NCBI GenBank assembly: GCA_018062515.1
Contig: JAGOSC010000015.1
Location: 1 to 48,656 of the forward strand
Direction of reading: 5' to 3'
DNA length: 48,656 nt
From: Candidatus Omnitrophota bacterium
GTDB lineage: Bacteria > Omnitrophota > Gorgyraeia > Zapsychrales > Zapsychraceae
In this document: positions 42,315 through 48,656 of the stretch, piece by piece
Numbering within the stretch: the first letter of the stretch is position 1
How the letters are laid out: each line of letters starts with the position of its first letter
Notes under the pieces: model-generated
What the model saw: the letters and a program-made list of their open reading frames with translations, nothing else
What the model was told of the DNA's origin: nothing
Databases searched by the model: none
Made by a program: the position numbers and the translations under genes

Positions 42315-42596
42315 ATGGGGAAAGCAAAAGCTCGTCATATTCTTGTTGATACAGAAAAAGAATGCATAAAATTAAAAAGTGAAATTGAAGGCGGAAAAAA
42401 TTTTGCTGACATTGCCAAGCAATTTTCTAAATGTCCATCGGGAAAAAATGGAGGGGAATTAGGTGAATTTTTCCCTGGACAAATGGTCCCGGAATTTGAT
42501 CGCGTTGTATTCAAAGAAGCCGTCGGTGTTGTACACGGGCCGGTTAAAACGGATTTCGGTTATCATCTGGTCGAAATTACCCGACGGGATAAATAA
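42315..42596 (+). CDS. Parvulin-type peptidyl-prolyl isomerase
   Basis: 93 aa, a minimal stand-alone rotamase without signal peptide, like E. coli PpiC. The motifs ARHILV, FADIAKQFSKCPSGKNGGELGEF (split here by residue ~38-60), FDRVVFK and TDFGYHLVEI span the whole fold. It catalyses cis-trans isomerisation of peptidyl-proline in the cytoplasm. A GGGAAG site precedes the ATG. Confidence 0.93.
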   Translation: MGKAKARHILVDTEKECIKLKSEIEGGKNFADIAKQFSKCPSGKNGGELGEFFPGQMVPEFDRVVFKEAVGVVHGPVKTDFGYHLVEITRRDK

Positions 42597-42678
42597 TCCT
42601 TTTTTTACTCAGTTACATTAATCTCTCCTAAAATTCGCGCATGCATATCTTTTTAGTCTCTGACGCTTGAGATTAAAC

Positions 42679-42707
42679 TTGAAAAGCCTATTTTAGGCCA
42701 TTATAAT
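42679..42707 (+). promoter_or_regulatory. nadC promoter with palindrome in the spacer
   Basis: -35 TTGAAA (42679-42684), 17-bp spacer, perfect -10 TATAAT (42702-42707). The spacer holds a perfect inverted repeat GCCTA-TTT-TAGGC (42686-42698), where a bound repressor would block RNA polymerase. Confidence 0.7.
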
Positions 42708-42726
42708 TAATAGAATTATTATTAGA

Positions 42727-43569
42727 ATGAATACAAAATTAATTAATAATTTTATAAAACAAACATTAAAAGAAGATTCCTCTTTTTTTGATATTACGAC
42801 GCGCACGCTTATTCCTTTGGATCATCGAGCCAAAGCGCGAATCATTACACGACAGCCATGTGTTTTATGCGGAATGGAATTAGCCAAAGGGATTTTTAAA
42901 TATTTGGATAAAACCATTTCCGTTAAAACGAGATTCAAGGATGGCGCAATCCTTAAAAAAGGTGAATGTCTCGCCACGATTCATGGTCACACCCGCGGGA
43001 TATTATCCGGCGAGCGGTCAGCCTTAAATATTCTCGGATACATGTCTGGAATAGCGACATTAACACATTCCTATGTTTCCGCGGTCAAGTCTTACAAGAC
43101 GCTCATCCTGGATACGCGAAAGACTACTCCGACGATGCGTTGGTTAGAGAAGTATGCGGTTCGTTGCGGGGGCGGCGTGAATCATCGGTTTAACTTATCG
43201 GATGCGGCCATGATTAAGGATAATCATTTAGCCATTAGCTCAAAGAGTTTATCTATGGCCGAAAGTATTAAAAAATTGAGAAAGATTAAAAAAGAAATCA
43301 TCATCGAAGTGGAAAATCTTGATCAGTTAACAGAATCGCTTTTAGCCCATCCGGATATCGTATTGCTCGACAATATGCCGGCGGATCAAATTAAAAAGGC
43401 CGTCTTAATCCGCAACCGTTTAAATAAAAAAGTTTTGCTTGAGGCTTCAGGGGGGATTAATCTAAAAACCATTCAATCGGTGGCCAGAACAGGGGTGGAG
43501 CGTATTTCAGTCGGCGCCATTACCCATGCCGCTCCGTCAATAGATTTATCATTGGAAATGATGGAATGA
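42727..43569 (+). CDS. nadC: Nicotinate-nucleotide pyrophosphorylase (carboxylating)
   Basis: 280 aa, the usual quinolinate phosphoribosyltransferase size. It converts quinolinate and PRPP to nicotinate mononucleotide, CO2 and pyrophosphate in de novo NAD synthesis. Recognisable segments are EDSSFFDITT, GERSALNILGYMSGIAT, LDTRKTTPTMRWLEKYAVRC, NLSDAAMIKDNH and EASGGINL, which carry the substrate-binding Arg, Lys and His residues. nadA and nadB are not in the window. The ATG of the next gene overlaps its stop. Confidence 0.96.
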   Translation: MNTKLINNFIKQTLKEDSSFFDITTRTLIPLDHRAKARIITRQPCVLCGMELAKGIFKYLDKTISVKTRFKDGAILKKGECLATIHGHTRGILSGERSALNILGYMSGIATLTHSYVSAVKSYKTLILDTRKTTPTMRWLEKYAVRCGGGVNHRFNLSDAAMIKDNHLAISSKSLSMAESIKKLRKIKKEIIIEVENLDQLTESLLAHPDIVLLDNMPADQIKKAVLIRNRLNKKVLLEASGGINLKTIQSVARTGVERISVGAITHAAPSIDLSLEMME

Positions 43570-44261
43570 TGAAACGAACAAAATTAATTTATTTTTTATT
43601 TATGGTGACAATTTTTCATCTTAACATTTTGGTTTTCCCAATATGGTCTGAAGAGGTCACCAATCAAAATTCTTATGTAACGATATTTGATGATAAAAGG
43701 CTTTTAAATAGGGGAACTGAACAATACAGAAAGTACTCAATGGAAATCCTTATTGAAATGATCAATGACGATGCGCTTCCGAATGAATATCAACGTGCCG
43801 CGGCTCTACGCGTATTTAGAGAAAATTTTTCCAATGAAGTTGTTTCTAAAGAAAAGAAAGATATTGAAAAGATACTTTTACGCCGCTTAAACAATACCGA
43901 TTCTCCTTTTGTGCAGGTTGAAATCATGCACACATTATGCCTTATTGACCGGTATAAGTATTACAAATCGATGGTTCCGGCTTTAATTCAAAAACTTGAT
44001 CATTACAACGCAACCGTCAATGAAATGGCTTTCAACGGATTGGAAAATATCGTCGCCGTCGGTAATAACCGCACGCGTGAGGCAAGAATCATGTTCGACA
44101 CTTTGAAAAAAGTCCTTTTTTTGTCCCGTTATCGATTGGATAAAGTCAGCACTCCCGATAATCGATTAGCTCAAAAACTCAAATTACTGCGCTGGTCTAT
44201 TAAAGTTCTGGGTAACCAGGAACTCGATGAGTTGCCGACGGAAGTTATAAATCTGCTTTAA
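43566..44261 (+). CDS. Secreted HEAT-like repeat protein of unknown function
   Basis: 231 aa. A signal peptide (about 1-28, ending PIWSEE) is followed by paired amphipathic helices of HEAT type (for example SPFVQVEIMHTLCLID and NATVNEMAFNGLENIV). No catalytic motif is seen. Two adjacent start codons (43566, 43569) overlap the nadC stop, so it is translationally coupled to nadC, although a shared function is not obvious. Confidence 0.6.
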   Translation: MMKRTKLIYFLFMVTIFHLNILVFPIWSEEVTNQNSYVTIFDDKRLLNRGTEQYRKYSMEILIEMINDDALPNEYQRAAALRVFRENFSNEVVSKEKKDIEKILLRRLNNTDSPFVQVEIMHTLCLIDRYKYYKSMVPALIQKLDHYNATVNEMAFNGLENIVAVGNNRTREARIMFDTLKKVLFLSRYRLDKVSTPDNRLAQKLKLLRWSIKVLGNQELDELPTEVINLL

Positions 44262-44280
44262 TTACAATAAAGGTCTGTGT

Positions 44281-46122
44281 GTGAATTTAAAGAAAAGACT
44301 CTGGATTGTCTACGTTTTTTCCGCCTTATTGAGTATTTTTATTTGGTACGTCTATAGTTATCCGCAAATGACCTTTGTCCATCTTAAGGTGGACCGCATT
44401 CAAGCCCTTCGCACGGCCAATGACTATGTTTTATCCCTCGAGCCGGATCTTCACGAATTCAATCATGCCATTACTTTTAACTATTCTCAAAGTGCAGACC
44501 GGTATTTACAAAAATCCGTCGGATTTGATGGATTAAAAAAGTTTCTTGAAGAATACAATTATGATTTATTCTTTTGGAGCATCAATTATTTCAAAGAGGG
44601 GGAAAAAGAGCGGTACGCCGTAACGGTTTCATCACGCACCGGCGAAATTATCGGATATTCGCATTCAATCGATGACACAGCTAAAATCGAAATCATTCCA
44701 AAAGATGACGCCAGAAATTTTGCCGTTGATTTTCTGGTCAAACGGTTTCATTTTAATCCGGAAGAATACGAGCTTAAAGGTGATTTAACAACGAAGTATG
44801 ATTTTCGCGACGATCACACCTTTTCTTGGAAACACAAAAATGTTTCTATTCCCTGGACTGAACAGGGAGGGACTGGAAAGTTACAAAGTTCCGTGACAGT
44901 TTCGGGTGATCAAATTTTGAGTTTTCATCATAACGTTTTTCATGTCCCGGAGGATTTTAATCGTGACCTCGCCAAAAAAAGTGAAATTTCCAACAATATT
45001 GGTGTTGTTGTACGGAACATCAATTTATTCTTCTTTATTTCAGCGATATTTTTCGTTGTATCCCGACGCAATCATCTAGCTATGCATACGACCAAAAAAG
45101 TTTACAGCGCGATCGCTATTTTTATGATGCTATTATCGGTCCTCGGATTTTTTAATTCTTTTGAATCAGTTTTGGGCGGATATTCAACAACATCCTCATT
45201 CAATTCTTATCTTATTCGGTTATTTATTTCACTTTTCATCGGGACATTTATTGCTTCTTTTTATATTTTGATGCCGGGATTAGCGGGAGAATTACTGCAT
45301 TTTGAAGTGTTCAAAGAAAAGAAGCGAGGCAGTTTGTTAACCTATATTCATTCCACTTTTTTTTCCCGAGACGTGGCCAGATCGATATTTCTAGGGTATT
45401 TTGTCTTTGTTATATTATTGGGAATACAGACGATCATTATAAAGTTAGGACAAAAATATTGCGGAGTCTGGGTCGAATATTCGTCGCTATCGACTTTTAC
45501 AACCCCTTATTTCCCATTTTTAGCAGGAATTACACTTGGAGTTCAAGCCAGTTTTTCTGAAGAGATTCTATATAGAATGTTTGGAATTAGTTTTGGAAAA
45601 AAACTTTTTAAAAATACAGTCTTTGCTGTAATTGTAGTGTCCTTACTGTGGGGATTCGGCCACGCGGGATATCCGGTTTATCCTACATGGTTTCGGGCGA
45701 TTGAGGTTTCGATTCTTGGCTTCTTCTTATCGTTTATTTATTTAAGATACGGGCTGATCTGTACGCTAGTCGCGCATTATGTATTTGATGTCTTTTGGCA
45801 TACAGCCGGATATCTATTTGGTGATGTGTCCGCACACTATGTGATCAGTTCTGTTTTCATATTGGCTTTACCGTTTATTTTTGCCGTTATTGCCTTTATC
45901 GTCAATAAAACATCAGTGGAAAAGCCGATGCGTTGGCATTTAAATAGGCATCAATTGTTTAATCTGAATATTTTATTAACATATCTGAATGCTCACAAAA
46001 ACAGTTTTCAGGAAAAATCAGCCGAAAAAATAAAAGAAGAGATCGCTGGGCACGGATGGGATTATGCCGTTGTTGATATGGCGGTGGATGATTTTCTGGG
46101 TAAAAAGGCGAAGGATTTTTGA
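44281..46122 (+). CDS. CPBP-family intramembrane metalloprotease with large N-terminal extracytoplasmic domain
   Basis: 613 aa. One transmembrane helix (~7-26) is followed by a ~210-residue soluble domain containing two PepSY-like alpha/beta units, then about eight membrane helices. The CPBP (CAAX protease/bacteriocin-immunity) signature is complete: SEEILYRMFG (EExxxR), WGFGHAGY and HYVFDVFWH. A final soluble tail (~545-613) reads like a winged-helix or RecX-like helical repeat. Such proteases cut within or near membranes; the substrate is unknown. The GTG start has an AAAGG site upstream. Confidence 0.82.
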   Translation: MNLKKRLWIVYVFSALLSIFIWYVYSYPQMTFVHLKVDRIQALRTANDYVLSLEPDLHEFNHAITFNYSQSADRYLQKSVGFDGLKKFLEEYNYDLFFWSINYFKEGEKERYAVTVSSRTGEIIGYSHSIDDTAKIEIIPKDDARNFAVDFLVKRFHFNPEEYELKGDLTTKYDFRDDHTFSWKHKNVSIPWTEQGGTGKLQSSVTVSGDQILSFHHNVFHVPEDFNRDLAKKSEISNNIGVVVRNINLFFFISAIFFVVSRRNHLAMHTTKKVYSAIAIFMMLLSVLGFFNSFESVLGGYSTTSSFNSYLIRLFISLFIGTFIASFYILMPGLAGELLHFEVFKEKKRGSLLTYIHSTFFSRDVARSIFLGYFVFVILLGIQTIIIKLGQKYCGVWVEYSSLSTFTTPYFPFLAGITLGVQASFSEEILYRMFGISFGKKLFKNTVFAVIVVSLLWGFGHAGYPVYPTWFRAIEVSILGFFLSFIYLRYGLICTLVAHYVFDVFWHTAGYLFGDVSAHYVISSVFILALPFIFAVIAFIVNKTSVEKPMRWHLNRHQLFNLNILLTYLNAHKNSFQEKSAEKIKEEIAGHGWDYAVVDMAVDDFLGKKAKDF

Positions 46123-46134
46123 CGTCCTAAATTC

Positions 46135-46162
46135 TTGCGTAAAATGGATTTTCTGGTATACT
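46135..46162 (+). promoter_or_regulatory. Promoter of the xanthine-dehydrogenase-family operon
   Basis: -35 TTGCGT (46135-46140), 16-bp spacer, -10 TATACT (46157-46162), about 55 bp before the first ATG. Confidence 0.6.
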
Positions 46163-46218
46163 ACTGCACATTCAGCAAAGATTTGAAGACCATTACAGTA
46201 TAATAGTAAAATAAATAT

Positions 46219-47067
46219 ATGTTATTGAATACGTTTACATTTCATACCCCCAAAACCATTCGCGAATGGACCGGACTTCATGGAAAATTGGAGAACGCTA
46301 AGCTTCAGGCCGGCGGAACGTTTCTGCTTAATCAACTGAAATTGCTTAAGCGTAATGGGGTTAAGACACCGCAGCATATTATCAGCCTACAAAAAATTGA
46401 TGAATTAAAAGGTATTTCTATCGAAGGAAATTCATTAATCATAAAATCAATGACGACGATCTCCGACATTTATGCCAATAATGACGTTGTTAAAAATCTT
46501 CCGGTATTAAAGCTTGTCTGTAAAAATATTTCTACCCAACCTATTCGGAATATGGCAACGATCGGCGGCAACTTAACTTGCCGTTATACATGGACAGAGA
46601 TGCCGGCGGTAGCCATTGGTTTAGGTGCCAAGCTTCATTTTGTGGATGAATCTTTACAAGAACATATTATTGACCCCGAGGATTTTTTCAAAAATGCCGC
46701 TAAAACCGAACAGCTTTTGACAAAAATTTCTTTTCCTTTGGATTCGACGGCGAAAGTATCCTATAGACGGGTTAAAAAGTCTCAGTTTGTAGACATTCCT
46801 TTGCTGTCATTAATCATTCGGACGAATGTACATGGAAAATCTTTCAAAAATACCAGGGTGGCATTGAATAATTGTGTCGAATTCGCGCAGCGCGATTCGG
46901 CTTTAGAAGAATTTTTAAATACGCAGTCAATTTCCAAAAAACTCGCCGAAGAAGCGCTTGACCATATAACGGAAACTATTTATGATAAACGAAGCAGCGA
47001 CTATAAAAAACATATGTTTCGTGTGAGCCTTAAACAAGCTATAACCGAATTAGTTGGTGATACTTAA
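46219..47067 (+). CDS. Molybdenum hydroxylase FAD-binding subunit (CoxM/XdhB-like)
   Basis: 282 aa, the size of the medium subunit in three-subunit molybdenum hydroxylases. FAD-binding motifs are AGGTFLLNQLK near the N-terminus (the AGGT/D loop) and RNMATIGGNLTCRY in the middle. The C-terminal CO_deh_flav_C-like domain is present (FKNTRVALNN). It passes electrons from the Fe-S subunit to an acceptor. It leads an operon with the Fe-S and molybdopterin subunits in medium-small-large order, as in CoxMSL. The substrate cannot be told from this part. Confidence 0.93.
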   Translation: MLLNTFTFHTPKTIREWTGLHGKLENAKLQAGGTFLLNQLKLLKRNGVKTPQHIISLQKIDELKGISIEGNSLIIKSMTTISDIYANNDVVKNLPVLKLVCKNISTQPIRNMATIGGNLTCRYTWTEMPAVAIGLGAKLHFVDESLQEHIIDPEDFFKNAAKTEQLLTKISFPLDSTAKVSYRRVKKSQFVDIPLLSLIIRTNVHGKSFKNTRVALNNCVEFAQRDSALEEFLNTQSISKKLAEEALDHITETIYDKRSSDYKKHMFRVSLKQAITELVGDT

Positions 47068-47068
47068 G

Positions 47069-47539
47069 ATGAAAACAAAATTACAAATTAATAAAAAAGA
47101 GTATCATCTCGACTTAAAAGGAAATGAAACTCTTCTGGAAGTATTACGTGATCATTTGGGTTTAACCGGAACAAAAACCGGATGTGAAGAATCTGAATGT
47201 GGAACGTGCACCGTCAATGTTAATGGGAAATCCATATTATCTTGTATTACTTTAGCCAAAGCCGTAGAGGACGATGACATTCTTACCATTGAAGGTTTAG
47301 CCGACGGTGATCAGCTTCATCCTTTACAACAGGCTTTTATGGATAAAGGCGCGGTTCAATGCGGTTTTTGCATTCCGGGTTTTATCATGTCATCGAAACC
47401 ATTGCTGGATCAAAATAAGTCGCCGAGCCGTGAAGAAATTGATTACGCATTAGACGGGAATATATGCCGCTGTGCCGGCTATCCGAAGATTATTGAAGCA
47501 ATTGAAACCGCTGGTCATGAAATGGCCAAAAAGAAATAA
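47069..47539 (+). CDS. Molybdenum hydroxylase [2Fe-2S] subunit (CoxS/XdhC-like)
   Basis: 156 aa. The plant-type cluster ligands are in GCEESECGTCTVNVNGKSIL plus one more Cys shortly after, and the second cluster in VQCGFCIPGF and NICRCAGYP. Both clusters are complete. ATG 47069 is chosen because the beta-grasp fold starts there, one base after the previous stop; an in-frame start at 47054 lies inside the FAD-subunit gene. It carries electrons from the Mo site to FAD. Confidence 0.96.
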   Translation: MKTKLQINKKEYHLDLKGNETLLEVLRDHLGLTGTKTGCEESECGTCTVNVNGKSILSCITLAKAVEDDDILTIEGLADGDQLHPLQQAFMDKGAVQCGFCIPGFIMSSKPLLDQNKSPSREEIDYALDGNICRCAGYPKIIEAIETAGHEMAKKK

Positions 47540-47541
47540 TT

Positions 47542-48656
47542 ATGATTAAACAAAGAAGTTATAAAAAAGAATACGTTGATCCCGTCGGGAAAAGTGTTCC
47601 ACGCATTGATGGTTTGGGAATGGTGACGGGCCAAACCAAATACGCTTTTGATGTCAGTTTTCCGAACATGCTTGTTGGAAAAATGATCCGTTCTCCGCAT
47701 CCGCACGCAAAAATATTAAACATCGATACCACTGAAGCTGAAAAATTACCTGGTGTACGGGCTGTTATTACCGCTAAAGATACTCATAATATTAAATTCG
47801 GATCCAATGAATATTTTTTTCCTCACACGATTGATCAAATGGCTCTCGAATCAGAAAAAGTCCGATATATTGGCGATGAAATAGGTGCTGTTGCAGCCGT
47901 CGACGAAGAAATCGCTGAACAGGCTTTGAATTTGATCAAAGTGGATTATGAAATTTTACCTCACGTCGTCGATGTCGAAGAAGCGATGAAGCCTGGTGCT
48001 CCGTTGATTCATGAATCATTAAATAATATTGCGGTCATTTTGCCGGTTAATTTTGGAAATCCTGACCGTGCTCTCAAAGAAGCTGATTACGTACGCGAAG
48101 ATAAATTTTACGCGCCGGCCGCGCATATGGCGGCGATGGAAACGCATGTTTGCGTCGGACAATGGGAAACATTTTCTAATAAAGTTACTTTGTGGGCGTC
48201 AAGCCAAGCGCCGTTTAAATGCCGGGAAGCATTAGCGAAAACGCTTAAAATGGATTTGAATGATGTTCGCGTGATTAAGCTCGCCGTCGGTGGTGGTTTC
48301 GGTGGGAAGTTAGAAATGCTGCCGATGGATTTTGCGGCTTGCATGCTTTCGAAAAAAGCCGGCGGATTACCGGTAAAAATTTGTTATAGTCGGGAAGAAG
48401 AGTTTTTGGCGTCGAGAAGAAAACACGGCATGATTTACCGAATTAAATCCGGTGTTAAAAAAGATGGAACCATTGTCGCTATGACGGGCGAAGTCATCGC
48501 CGATGGCGGAGCGTATTGTAGTTATGGCCCGACGGTACTGGCCGCCGCGATTATGCGTATTTTTATGGTTTACAAATTGCAACATTTTAGAATCACCGGT
48601 TATCGTGTTTACACAAATACGCCCATCAGCGGCGCTATGCGTGGATTCGGCGGGGT
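47542..48656 (+). CDS. Molybdenum hydroxylase large (molybdopterin-binding) subunit, 5' part
   Basis: Open from ATG 47542 through the window end (371 codons, no stop), so the gene is cut at the edge; family members have about 750-800 residues. The N-terminal domain shows GKSVPRIDGLGMVTGQTKYA and RSPHPHAKI, then GDEIGAVAA; the molybdopterin domain begins with ETHVCVGQW, VGGGFGGKLEM and, at the edge, GAMRGFGG. These are hallmarks of xanthine dehydrogenase/CO dehydrogenase/4-hydroxybenzoyl-CoA reductase large subunits. The residues that decide the substrate, including the CoxL active-site loop, lie near the edge or beyond it. Confidence 0.95.
   Translation, partial: MIKQRSYKKEYVDPVGKSVPRIDGLGMVTGQTKYAFDVSFPNMLVGKMIRSPHPHAKILNIDTTEAEKLPGVRAVITAKDTHNIKFGSNEYFFPHTIDQMALESEKVRYIGDEIGAVAAVDEEIAEQALNLIKVDYEILPHVVDVEEAMKPGAPLIHESLNNIAVILPVNFGNPDRALKEADYVREDKFYAPAAHMAAMETHVCVGQWETFSNKVTLWASSQAPFKCREALAKTLKMDLNDVRVIKLAVGGGFGGKLEMLPMDFAACMLSKKAGGLPVKICYSREEEFLASRRKHGMIYRIKSGVKKDGTIVAMTGEVIADGGAYCSYGPTVLAAAIMRIFMVYKLQHFRITGYRVYTNTPISGAMRGFGG

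Overview
The window is about 48.7 kb of an AT-rich genome (roughly 40% G+C by eye). It is almost entirely coding, and nearly every gene is on the + strand. Multi-copy TMTC-type membrane glycosyltransferases with TPR tails, secreted beta-sandwich proteins, a PF13629-containing outer-membrane-like protein and stand-alone receiver domains suggest a Gram-negative, probably uncultured bacterium. Candidatus Omnitrophota or a relative in the PVC neighbourhood is my best guess. This is inference, because there is no rRNA or taxonomic marker gene beyond serS.

Layout. 1-0.7 kb: a vapBC toxin-antitoxin pair and two terminators. 0.8-7.8 kb: two MORN_2/YwqK-repeat proteins (one fused to DUF1266), secreted and membrane hypotheticals, a receiver-only regulator, serS, and tRNA-Ser(UGA). 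7.9-14.9 kb: a GAF/HD-GYP cyclic-di-GMP phosphodiesterase, a degenerate tyrosine recombinase, two TMTC-like glycosyltransferases and a double-receiver regulator. 15.0-21.6 kb: a candidate surface-fibre locus. It encodes a three-domain secreted protein, a small pilin/spore-coat-U-like subunit, a periplasmic chaperone-like protein and a 1068-aa protein (TPR, secretin-type N domain, predicted beta-barrel, two SdrD-B-like domains). Facing it tail to tail is a short pilin-like gene under a c-di-GMP-I riboswitch. 22.1-31.0 kb: a second glycosylation cluster with a DCC protein, three more TMTC-like enzymes (one carrying an N-terminal HTH), a PMT-type GT-C enzyme and a methyltransferase, chained by short overlaps. 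31.0-32.7 kb (minus strand): an acyltransferase-3, a GIY-YIG protein, an inverted-repeat element and tRNA-Ser(GGA). 32.9-48.7 kb: an M16 protease, an orphan CpaF-type ATPase, tRNA-Arg(ACG) close to tadA, a PAS kinase lacking its phospho-acceptor His, pirin, an ATP-grasp pseudogene, a VOC protein, a parvulin, nadC, a CPBP protease and the start of a xanthine-dehydrogenase-family operon.

How the parts may work together. The most interesting unit is the 15-21.6 kb locus, which has the parts list of a chaperone/usher-like pathway but an unusual outer-membrane component. It has a strong promoter preceded by three phased 10-bp repeats, an intercistronic UUCG hairpin after the subunit gene, and a cyclic-di-GMP riboswitch at its far end. 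The upstream HD-GYP enzyme could supply or remove the signal. The flanking GT-C arrays could glycosylate secreted subunits or build cell-surface polysaccharide. These functional links are inferred from gene order and domain content only.
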